A stretch of DNA of 64,000 nt. Origin: Virgisporangium aurantiacum (GTDB lineage Bacteria > Actinomycetota > Actinomycetes > Mycobacteriales > Micromonosporaceae). The stretch is taken from NCBI RefSeq assembly GCF_016863635.1, contig NZ_BOPG01000019.1, positions 1 to 64,000 on the forward strand, written 5' to 3'. The notes under the pieces were generated by a model. It saw only the letters and a program-made list of their open reading frames with translations, was not told where the DNA came from and searched no databases. The translations under genes were made by a program, and so were the position numbers. Shown here piece after piece: positions 57,065-64,000 of this stretch (its first letter is position 1; each line of letters begins with the position of its first letter).

Positions 57065-58270
57065 TCAGACCTCGCAGCCGAGCTCCGTGTCGGCGAAGTC
57101 GGTGTTGCACGTGTCGTAGCCGAAGCTGCCCTCGGCGACGTCGACGGCGGCATCGCCGACCGTGTTGATGGTGTCGTCACCGGTGTTGCCGTTGAGGTGG
57201 TTGGACAACGCGTTTCCGGTGAGCACGTCGCCCCGGCTACCGCCGATCGCATCCTCCACGTCGGCGCCGTTGTTGTCGCCTTCGCCCGGTACCCCGTCGT
57301 CGGCGAGCCCGTCCAGGCTGATGGTGAGGGCATCGGTGCGCGCGCTGTAGTTCGCCAGGTCGACGCCGGCCCCGCCGGAGAAGCTGTCGGTGCCGTCCAC
57401 GGCCGAGGCCGAGGCGATCCCGGTGTCGTCACCGTCCCCGCCGCGCAACACGTCGTCGTCCGCCTGGCCGGCCAGTGTGTCGTTGCCATCGTCGCCCAGG
57501 AGCTCGTCGTCGCCGTCGTTGCCGAGGAGAGCGTCATTGCCGTCGCCACCGGACAGGATGTCGTCGTCACCACCGCCGAGCAGCCGATCCGTTCCCGCAT
57601 GCCCCCAGATGCTGTCCCTGCCTCCGCCGCCGGTCAGGACGTCGTTTCCGGCGAAGCCGAGGATGCTGTCCGCCTGGGTGCCGCCGGTGATGGTGTCGTG
57701 GCCGTCGCGACCGACGAGGATGGCGGCACGGGTGCCGGCGGAACAGTCGATGATGTCGTCGCCGGCGTTGCCGTCGACAAAGCCGGTGGCGGCGTTGCCG
57801 AGGATCTTGTCGGGACCGGCGCCGCCGATGACCTCCTCCACATCGATGTTGTTGTTGTCGTTCTCGAAGAGCGTCCCGTCGTTGGCGACGCCGTCCAACG
57901 TGACGGTCACACCGCCGGTTCGGGCGCCGTAGGACACCCGGTCGGTTCCCGCGCCGCCGACGAAACTGTCGGTGCCGTCCGCCGCACCGGCTTCGGCGAC
58001 GAAGGTGTCGTTGAGGGTTCCGCCGTCGAAGAAGTCGTTGCCCTGGCCCAGGCAGGCCGTGTCGTTACCGCCCAGGCCCGAAACCGTGTCGTTGCCGCCG
58101 AAAGCCGCGATGACATCGTTTCCGGCGGTGCCGGTGATCACGTCGTTTCCGGCGGTGCCCACAATGGTCGCCGCCAGGCCGTTGCAGGTCGCCGGCGCGG
58201 CCCGCGCGGGCGTCGTCGGTGTCGCCAGTGACCCCGCCGTGATCAGCATGACGAGCCAGATCTTCCGCAT
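57065..58270 (-). CDS. Secreted RTX-type calcium-binding repeat protein
   Basis: A 401-residue protein with signal peptide (LVMLITAGSLATPTTPARA). Nearly all of the rest is nonapeptide GGxGxDxLx-type repeats, such as GTAGNDVITGTAGNDVIAAF and LLGGGDDDILSGGDGNDALL, that bind calcium and form a parallel beta roll. Unlike Gram-negative RTX proteins it is exported by a signal peptide rather than a type I system. Such repeats usually stabilise adhesive or lytic domains, but here they are essentially the whole protein. GGAGGG precedes the ATG. Its role is not known. Confidence 0.88.
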   Translation of the reverse strand: MRKIWLVMLITAGSLATPTTPARAAPATCNGLAATIVGTAGNDVITGTAGNDVIAAFGGNDTVSGLGGNDTACLGQGNDFFDGGTLNDTFVAEAGAADGTDSFVGGAGTDRVSYGARTGGVTVTLDGVANDGTLFENDNNNIDVEEVIGGAGPDKILGNAATGFVDGNAGDDIIDCSAGTRAAILVGRDGHDTITGGTQADSILGFAGNDVLTGGGGRDSIWGHAGTDRLLGGGDDDILSGGDGNDALLGNDGDDELLGDDGNDTLAGQADDDVLRGGDGDDTGIASASAVDGTDSFSGGAGVDLANYSARTDALTISLDGLADDGVPGEGDNNGADVEDAIGGSRGDVLTGNALSNHLNGNTGDDTINTVGDAAVDVAEGSFGYDTCNTDFADTELGCEV

Positions 58271-58315
58271 GTTTCCCTCCTCGGGATGGGTCCGGTCAGG
58301 CTCAGCAACCGTGCG

Positions 58316-58356
58316 GCATAAGGCGGGCCGGACACATCGGGAGCAGCGACTTATGC
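58316..58356. promoter_or_regulatory. Inverted GCATAAG elements between RTX and LuxR genes
   Basis: GCATAAG at 58316-58322 and its inverse CTTATGC at 58350-58356 are separated by 27 nt in the 138-bp divergent intergenic region. They may be half-sites for one of the two genes' regulators. No clear promoter was resolved. Confidence 0.4.
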
Positions 58357-58408
58357 GCCGCCGTCGGTGTCCTTACACACGGCTGGTGCGGCCGTGTGGC
58401 GGAAGGCG

Positions 58409-61252
58409 ATGATGCCGGGCGTGTACCTCGTCGGGCGCGGCGCGGAACTGGCCCGCCTGGACGCGGCGTTGGCGGGCGCCGGGTCCGGGAGCGGCTCGGC
58501 GGTGTTCGTGGCGGGTGAGGCCGGCATCGGCAAGACCCGTCTGGTCACCGAGTTCGCCGAGCGGACCCGCCGGGGTGGCGCCACGGTGCTGATCGGGCGT
58601 TGCATCGACCTGATCGGGCCGGGCATGCCGTACATGGCGGTGGCCGAGGCGCTGCGCGGCCTGCCGGTCCCCGGCGTCCGGGCACCCGGCCCGGAGCACC
58701 CGGCGCGCCTGTTCGAGGAGGTACGCGCCGTCCTGGAACGCCTGGCGCACGCCGGCCCGGTGCTCGTGGTGCTCGAAGACCTGCATTGGGCGGACGCGTC
58801 CACTCTCGACCTGGTGTCGTTCCTGGCATATGCGATCCGCGACCTCGCGGTGCTGCTCGTCGGCACCTTCCGCGTCGACGACCCGCATTCGAACGGGCCG
58901 CTGGGACGCCAGACAGGTGGACTGTTGCGGGCCCGGGCGGCCGACCTGGTCGAACTCGGTCCGTTGCACGACGACGAGATCCGGATCCTGCTGCACGAGG
59001 CCGCCGGAACGGCCCTTCCCGACGCGCTGACCGGCGCCATCTGCCGACGCTCCGCCGGCAACCCGTTCTTCGCCGAGGAACTGTTCGCCGCGTCGGTGCG
59101 CGGTGAACCGGCGCTGCCACGCCTGCTCCGCGACGCGCTGCTGCTGCGGGTCGCGGGCCTGGACTCCGGCGTGCTCCAGGTCGCCGCGGCGGTCGGCCGG
59201 GACGTGCCGTACCGGCTGTTGGTCGCGACCGTCCCGCGGCCACCGGCGGACCTGCTCGACGCCCTGCGGGCGGCCGTCGAGCACGCCGTGCTCGTGCCCG
59301 ACCAGTCGGCCGGTACCTTCCGCTTCCGGCACGCGTTGCTGGCGGAGGCGGTGTATTCGACGCTGATCCCGGGCGAACGCGAGGAACTGCACGCCCGGTT
59401 GGCCGGCGCGATCGCCGCTGATCCAGGACTGCTCGGCCGGGTCGCGGTCGCCGGTGAGTTGGCTCAGCACTGGGCGGCGGCCGACCGCCCGGCCGAAGCG
59501 CTGGTCGCCTCGATCGAGGCGGCGCGGCACGCGGAGGCGGTGTGTGGCCTCGCGGAAGCGGCCCGGTACCTGGAACGCGCGATCGACCTGTGGCACCGGG
59601 TCCCCGGCGCGGCGGACCTGACCGGCCTGTCGCGGGCCGGCCTGCTCACCCGGGCGGCCGAGCTGGTCGACCTGACCGGTGGCGGGCCACGTGCGGCGCA
59701 GCTTGCCCGCGAGGCGATCGGCCTGCTGGACGAGCGCGCCGAGCCGACGCGTGTCGGCCTGCTGTACGAGCGGCTCGGCAGCTATCTGCTGCCAATCGGG
59801 GACCGCTCCGCCGGCCTGGCCGCCTGCGAACGTGCGGTGGGCCTCGTTCCGCCGGCGCCGCCATCGGTCGAACGGGCCCGCGTCCTCACCACTCTCGGGA
59901 ACGCCCTCCAGCTGTCCTGGCGACACGCCGACTCGCGGCTGGTGTGCGAGGAGGCGCTGAGCGCCGCCGCGGCGGCCCACGACGACGGGCCGGCGCTGCG
60001 CGCCCGTGGCTGCCTCGGCGTCGACCTGTGCTACCTCGGCCGGCCCGACGACGGCCTGGCACACGTGGCGGAGGCCCGGCGGCGGGCCGCGCTGCACGGC
60101 ACGCCCCGCGACGTCGTCCACGGTTTCGCGTACCACTGCGAGGTGTTGGTGACCTGCGGCCGGTTCCACGAGGCGGGCCGGGTGGCCCTGGACGGGCTGG
60201 AGACGGCCCGTCGGCTGGGCGTCGGACGCACCTTCGGCGCGTTGCTCGCCGCCTACGCCGCGGAGGCCCTCCTGGAGACCGGTGACTGGGCGCGCAGCGA
60301 CGGGTTGCTCGACGCCGCCACGCGGGACGGAACGACGTTCTGGAGCCACTATCCGCGACTGTTGCGGGCGCAACTGGCGATCGGGCGGGGTGACCTGGAC
60401 GCGGCCCGGGAGCATCTGGAGTCGGGCGTGCAGGGTGCCCGGGAGCCCTCGTCGGCCGCCAGATACTGGCGCCTGGTCACCGAACTGGCCTTGTGGGAAT
60501 GCCGGCCCGAGGCGGCGCTGACCGCCGTCGACGACGGGCTCCGCGAGGCGGTGGGCGTCCACCGGCTGCGCCTGAGCGCACTCGGCCTACGGGCGGCGGC
60601 CCAGACGGCGGCGCTCGCCGACGTGCGTCAGGACCGCCGGTCCGCCCGGACGATGCGCCGGCACGCGGATCGACTGCTGTGCGAGGCACGCGACGCCACA
60701 GCGGCGGCCGCCGCCGTGACCCCCGACGCCACCGGCTGGCGGGCGATCGCGGAAGCCGAGCATGGCCAGATCGACAGCGGGACGACGTCGGATGGATGGC
60801 ACGCCGCGATGGATGCCTGGGACGCCCTCGATCGCCCCTACCTCGCCGCCTACTGCCGCTGGCGGTACGCCCAGGCACTCCTGGCGGGCGGTGCGCCGGA
60901 AGCCGCCAACCCGCCCGCGCGCCAGGCCCACCGGATGGCGGTCCGGCTCGGCGCCCGGCCACTCCAGCGCGAACTGGAACTGCTCGCCCAACGCGGCCGG
61001 CTCGATCTCGCCGGGTTGGCGGGGACGCCACAGCCGCCGGCCGCACACGTCCTCGGCCTCACCGCGCGCGAATGCGAGGTGGCGCGGCTGCTGACCCGTG
61101 GCTACACCAACCGCCAGATCGCCGCCGAACTCACCATCAGCGCCAAGACAGCCAGCGTGCACGTCACTCACATCATGCGCAAACTCGGCGTGTCGAGCCG
61201 GATCGAGGCGGCGACCGTCACCCACCAGCTGCTCGGTCAGGCCGATCCGTGA
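58409..61252 (+). CDS. LuxR-family ATP-binding regulator (LAL type)
   Basis: A 947-residue regulator. The AAA/NACHT-like ATPase at the N-terminus has GEAGIGKT (residues 36-43) and a Walker B region VLVVLEDLHWAD. A long TPR-like helical region follows (about 300-870). The LuxR helix-turn-helix ends the protein (LTARECEVARLLTRGYTNRQ then IAAELTISAKTASVHVTHIM). LAL regulators are often pathway-specific activators of secondary metabolism or sugar use. The nearest genes under it could be the RTX gene or the envelope genes downstream; none is proven. ATG 58409 chosen; an upstream frame extends further. Confidence 0.9.
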   Translation: MMPGVYLVGRGAELARLDAALAGAGSGSGSAVFVAGEAGIGKTRLVTEFAERTRRGGATVLIGRCIDLIGPGMPYMAVAEALRGLPVPGVRAPGPEHPARLFEEVRAVLERLAHAGPVLVVLEDLHWADASTLDLVSFLAYAIRDLAVLLVGTFRVDDPHSNGPLGRQTGGLLRARAADLVELGPLHDDEIRILLHEAAGTALPDALTGAICRRSAGNPFFAEELFAASVRGEPALPRLLRDALLLRVAGLDSGVLQVAAAVGRDVPYRLLVATVPRPPADLLDALRAAVEHAVLVPDQSAGTFRFRHALLAEAVYSTLIPGEREELHARLAGAIAADPGLLGRVAVAGELAQHWAAADRPAEALVASIEAARHAEAVCGLAEAARYLERAIDLWHRVPGAADLTGLSRAGLLTRAAELVDLTGGGPRAAQLAREAIGLLDERAEPTRVGLLYERLGSYLLPIGDRSAGLAACERAVGLVPPAPPSVERARVLTTLGNALQLSWRHADSRLVCEEALSAAAAAHDDGPALRARGCLGVDLCYLGRPDDGLAHVAEARRRAALHGTPRDVVHGFAYHCEVLVTCGRFHEAGRVALDGLETARRLGVGRTFGALLAAYAAEALLETGDWARSDGLLDAATRDGTTFWSHYPRLLRAQLAIGRGDLDAAREHLESGVQGAREPSSAARYWRLVTELALWECRPEAALTAVDDGLREAVGVHRLRLSALGLRAAAQTAALADVRQDRRSARTMRRHADRLLCEARDATAAAAAVTPDATGWRAIAEAEHGQIDSGTTSDGWHAAMDAWDALDRPYLAAYCRWRYAQALLAGGAPEAANPPARQAHRMAVRLGARPLQRELELLAQRGRLDLAGLAGTPQPPAAHVLGLTARECEVARLLTRGYTNRQIAAELTISAKTASVHVTHIMRKLGVSSRIEAATVTHQLLGQADP

Positions 61253-61330
61253 TTCCCGGCGGAAGCCGCCGCAGGTCGTTGCCCTATCGGCACATGGACA
61301 GCCGCGTGGGTGGTATGCAGACTGGACGGG

Positions 61331-62338
61331 ATGGATCTCACCGCGACGGTTGTCGATCCACTGTCGATGCCGGTTCCGGCCGCGTGGAACGACTTCGCGG
61401 AACGCGAACGGTTGCTGCCGATGTGGCGGTCCGAGGTGCTCGCCGCCGCCGACTGGTGCGGTGCGGGCCGGGCGTCGATGGTCCTGGTGCGCCGCAGGAG
61501 CACGGGGTACGGCGACGCGGCGCCGATCGCGCTCTTCCACGCGGAGCATCCCGCCGTGCGGCGGGGTCGCTTCGCCCGGCCGGCACCGGTCGGGCGGCGG
61601 GTCGTGGCGATCTGCCGGCTCGCGGCGAGCACCAACGGCGCCGGTGCGGCGTTCGCGGCCGGCCTGTCGACGGAGGAGAAGATCGCGGCGGTGCGCGCGT
61701 TCGAGCGTGCGCTGGGTCGTGGTCTGCCGATCGCGTACCGCGAGGTGACCGCCGGGGACGTGCCCGTCCTGGGTGGTGGCCGGCGGTTGCGCCGGCCGCT
61801 GGCGCCGCGGATGAGCATCGCCAACGGGTGGGGCGACGTCGACGGGTACCTGCGGTCGCTCAACCCCAAGTGGCGCTCGCAGCTGGCGAAGATCCGGCGC
61901 ACCGTCGCCGCCGACCCCGACGTCCGCTGCGCGGTCGAGGCCCGCGTCGACGCCGCCGAGGCCGCCTGGCTGCTGGAGACCGTCCGGGCGCGGTACGCCG
62001 GACGGTGGGCGCGCCCGCCGGTGCCGGCCCGGTATCTGGACCTGTTGATGGACCGCCCGGACGTCAGCGTGCTGGCCTACCGCAACGCCGCCGGGCGGCT
62101 GCTGGGGTACTCGCTGGTCCACGACGACGGCGAGCGGCTCCTGCTGATCCTGTGGGGCGCGCGGCGCGACACCGACGGCGGGCGCCGCGACCTCTACTTC
62201 GACCAGTACCTGCGGCTGGTCGAGTGGATGATCCGCGACGGGCGGCGGAACCTGGTGCTGGGCAAGGGAATGGCCGGCATCAAGGCCCGGTACGGTGCCG
62301 AGCCGGTGCCGCTGTGGGGGCTGGCCGGGTGGCGCTGA
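61331..62338 (+). CDS. FemAB/BioF2-like GNAT acyltransferase
   Basis: A 335-residue protein of the GNAT superfamily. The C-terminal half has NPKWRSQLAKIRRTVAADPD with LAYRNAAGRLLGYSLVHDDG and DLYFDQYLRLVEWMIRDG, similar to BioF2/FemAB-like transferases that add amino-acyl or acyl groups to cell-wall or exopolysaccharide precursors. It overlaps the zinc-ribbon gene by 10 nt; that gene in turn overlaps the flippase. The trio probably builds part of a surface polysaccharide. The donor is unknown. Confidence 0.75.
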   Translation: MDLTATVVDPLSMPVPAAWNDFAERERLLPMWRSEVLAAADWCGAGRASMVLVRRRSTGYGDAAPIALFHAEHPAVRRGRFARPAPVGRRVVAICRLAASTNGAGAAFAAGLSTEEKIAAVRAFERALGRGLPIAYREVTAGDVPVLGGGRRLRRPLAPRMSIANGWGDVDGYLRSLNPKWRSQLAKIRRTVAADPDVRCAVEARVDAAEAAWLLETVRARYAGRWARPPVPARYLDLLMDRPDVSVLAYRNAAGRLLGYSLVHDDGERLLLILWGARRDTDGGRRDLYFDQYLRLVEWMIRDGRRNLVLGKGMAGIKARYGAEPVPLWGLAGWR

Positions 62339-63099
62339 CCTGTCCGCAGTGCGGCACGGCCGGCCGGCTCACCACGGTCCGCCGCCGGTGGCGCCGGCCG
62401 TCCTGCTGGTGCGGCCGCTGCGGTGCCTCGATGCCCGCGTCGGCCGTCGTCGACCGCCCGGTGAACGCGGCGCCGCCGCCGGCAAACGCGCCGCCGGGCA
62501 TCACGCCGCCGGGCATCACGCCGCCCGCGAACGCGCCGCCCGCGACGGCACCCGCGGATCCGCTCGTCGCGATCATGCCCCCGGACATGGCGGAGTGGGT
62601 CGTGCGCCGGCACGGCGGCACCGCGCCCACCCGGCTCGACCGGGCCGTCGTCTACCAGCTCTACCGGGCCTGGGACGAGACCACCGCGTCCGATCTCCCG
62701 CCGTTCTCCACCGTCGTCGGCGCGCTGCACGCCGCGGCGTACGACCTCGACGCGGCCTACCCGGACGCGGCCGGCCGGCCGGGGCTGCGCGAGCGGGCCG
62801 GCCACGCGCGCGCCTGGCTGTACCGGTACGCGCCGGACCGCTGCTGGATCCTCGGCCCGCCACGCGATCCGGCCGACCCCGGCCCGGTCCGCGACGCCCT
62901 CGCGGCGATCCGCGCCGGTGCCGAGCCGACCGCGGACACGGCACGGGCGGCGCGGCGCGCGCTGTTCGGCGTCGACGGCGGACCCGGGCTGCGCGGCCTG
63001 CGCCAGGTGTTCGGCGACGAAACGATCGCGGCGGCGCTCGACGAGTACCTGCGCAGCGGTGCGCGTCCGCTGCGCGACCGGGCCGAGGCATCTCCGTGA
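62329..63099 (+). CDS. Zinc-ribbon protein with proline-rich linker, unknown function
   Basis: A 256-residue protein. Residues 1-40 hold a zinc ribbon (TCPQCG and SCWCGRCGA). A proline-rich linker follows, with five 5-residue units (residues 50-74). The C-terminal 180 residues are helical and soluble (MAEWVVRRHGGTAPTRLDRA, YRAWDETTASDLPPFSTVVG) without a known motif. GTG start overlaps the upstream gene by ten bases and its stop overlaps the next start. Possibly a partner of the acyltransferase or flippase. Function unknown. Confidence 0.65.
   Translation: MALTCPQCGTAGRLTTVRRRWRRPSCWCGRCGASMPASAVVDRPVNAAPPPANAPPGITPPGITPPANAPPATAPADPLVAIMPPDMAEWVVRRHGGTAPTRLDRAVVYQLYRAWDETTASDLPPFSTVVGALHAAAYDLDAAYPDAAGRPGLRERAGHARAWLYRYAPDRCWILGPPRDPADPGPVRDALAAIRAGAEPTADTARAARRALFGVDGGPGLRGLRQVFGDETIAAALDEYLRSGARPLRDRAEASP
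62476..62550 (+). repeat. Five tandem 15-bp units in the zinc-ribbon gene linker
   Basis: Units encoding PPANA, PPGIT, PPGIT, PPANA and PPATA run in frame at 62476-62550; the two middle copies (62491-62505 and 62506-62520) are identical. The repeats form a flexible proline-rich spacer and copy number may vary. Confidence 0.7.
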
Positions 63100-64000
63100 C
63101 CGCGCCGGCGCGCATCCGGCTGCCCACGTTCGCCGCGCTGATCTTCGGGCGGGGCGCGTACCGCCTGGCGGCGCTGGTGTCGACGGTGGCGCTGCTGCCG
63201 CTGTGGGGCGCCGACCGCTACGGGACCTACGCCGGCGCCGTCGCGATCTTCTCGTGGATCATCGCGCTGCTGGTGGCCGGCCCGGAGAAGACGGTGCTGA
63301 AGCTGCTGCCGCGGGCGCCGCGCACGGGTCCGCTCATCATCCACGCGGCCGGCGCGCTGCTGTGGGTGCTGCCGGTGCCGGCGCTGGCGGCGTTCGCGAC
63401 CGCCGCGGCGCTCGCCCCGCACGGCCCGGTGGCCGTCTACCTCGGGGTGGCGGCGATGTCCACCACCACCGGCGTGCTGCTGCTCCTGGTCGGCCTGCAC
63501 CGGGCGGTCGGCCGGCCCTGGTACGACGCGCGCGCCTTCCTGCTCCTCACCGTGGCGCAGGTCGGCCTGCTCGGCCTGGCGGCCCTCGGGCTCGGCCCGC
63601 TCGGGTACGTCGCCGGCATGGTCGCCGTGCAGACCGCGCTGTGCGTGGTGCTGCTGACCCGGCTGGGCCGGCCGTCGCTGGCCATCCGGGCCCGGCCCGC
63701 GTTCGTCCGCCGGATCTGGTGCACGGTGGTGCTGATGGGCAGCCCCGACGTGTGCCTCTACCTGAGCACCGGCGTGCTCGTGGCGCTGCTGTCCGCGTCC
63801 TCGTTCCACGACCAGGTCGGCCCGTTCGTCGCGGTCGACATCGTGTGGTCCGCGGGCGTCAACTTCCTGATCTACGCGTTGCGGGTCTACACGCCCTGGG
63901 TGTCGGTGCGGCTGATCGGTGCGCGCGGAGCCGCCGCCCGGCACGCCGCCCGGCGCATCGCCGCCTGGGTGATCGCCGGCGACCTGGCCTACGTCGCGGC
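63096..64000 (+). CDS. Polysaccharide flippase-like membrane protein (partial, runs off the right edge)
   Basis: Open from GTG 63096 to the end of the window (about 301 residues so far). It has about eight hydrophobic segments of the Wzx/MATE-like type (FGRGAYRLAALVSTVALLPL, then VAVYLGVAAMSTTTGVLLLL and LLLTVAQVGLLGLAALGLGP). The first helix with the GRG pattern and the alternating long helices fit a lipid-linked oligosaccharide flippase. Overlap with the zinc-ribbon gene places it in the same operon. The remaining part, and whether glycosyltransferases follow, are not visible. Confidence 0.7.
   Translation, partial: MTAPARIRLPTFAALIFGRGAYRLAALVSTVALLPLWGADRYGTYAGAVAIFSWIIALLVAGPEKTVLKLLPRAPRTGPLIIHAAGALLWVLPVPALAAFATAAALAPHGPVAVYLGVAAMSTTTGVLLLLVGLHRAVGRPWYDARAFLLLTVAQVGLLGLAALGLGPLGYVAGMVAVQTALCVVLLTRLGRPSLAIRARPAFVRRIWCTVVLMGSPDVCLYLSTGVLVALLSASSFHDQVGPFVAVDIVWSAGVNFLIYALRVYTPWVSVRLIGARGAAARHAARRIAAWVIAGDLAYVA

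Noticed and set aside
57065..58270. Hemolysin toxin
   Set aside because: Only calcium-binding repeats are seen, with no hydrophobic pore domain, acylation partner or type I secretion genes.

Overview
The window is very GC-rich DNA. It has frequent GTG starts, operons joined by ATGA/GTGA overlaps, Tat-type and lipoprotein export signals, an F420-type luciferase-like oxidoreductase and a mycothiol-type maleylpyruvate isomerase-family protein. Together these point to a filamentous or soil actinomycete chromosome, plausibly Pseudonocardiales or Micromonosporales; the genus cannot be fixed from sequence alone. No phage, IS transposase, CRISPR array, rRNA or replication origin was seen.

Layout. 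1-1,600: start of an RtcB-like RNA ligase, then a TetR regulator divergent from a DUF4386 membrane protein with two palindromic operators between them. 1,600-10,200: a galactan-utilisation locus resembling Bacillus ganSPQAB (GH42, GH53, an amidohydrolase, solute-binding protein, two permeases, LacI regulator) with two near-identical LacI-type operators in the divergent promoter. 10,200-13,600: a PHB-depolymerase-like lipoprotein, GNAT, DinB, a membrane protein and a small ORF. 13,700-16,810: a second sugar ABC transporter. 16,960-17,810: an ADP-ribosylglycohydrolase. 17,880-22,430: a tightly coupled operon for the lower protocatechuate/gallate 4,5-cleavage pathway (aldolase, tautomerase, DUF1932 dehydrogenase, hydratase, PDC lactonase), continuing into a GNAT and followed by an aminoglycoside-phosphotransferase-like kinase. 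24,000-30,400: secreted and stress-type genes (vanadium-haloperoxidase-like enzyme, small secreted protein, beta-lactamase-like protein, DMT exporter with TetR, VOC, CapA-like lipoprotein). 30,540-30,800: tRNA-Gly, tRNA-Cys and tRNA-Val, then a terminator.

31,000-41,000 is the most unusual stretch. An unknown protein, a small membrane protein, an alpha/beta hydrolase and a V8-like serine protease lie on the minus strand. Divergent from them is a 1,125-residue LodA-type quinoprotein oxidase fused to a von Willebrand A domain, followed 2 nt later by its LodB-like flavoprotein partner, then an orphan lipoprotein/membrane-protein pair.

41,000-44,160: a histidine kinase, a VanY-like D,D-carboxypeptidase and a NarL-type response regulator, all on the minus strand. 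44,250-44,870: a BrnT/BrnA-like toxin-antitoxin pair. 44,900-50,950: an ordinary metabolic region, including an XRE-cupin regulator with a probable leaderless transcript. 50,950-53,050: a metzincin-type metalloprotease paired with a protein carrying six tandem 31-residue beta repeats and a phage-fibre-like C-terminal domain. 53,140-58,270: WYL regulator, RidA, DUF488, a secreted S15-type peptidase and a secreted RTX calcium-binding protein. 58,400-61,250: a large LuxR-family ATPase regulator. 61,330-64,000: a FemAB/BioF2-like acyltransferase, a zinc-ribbon protein and the start of a flippase-like membrane protein, probably the edge of an envelope polysaccharide cluster.

All functional names come from motif recognition by eye; no database search was run.
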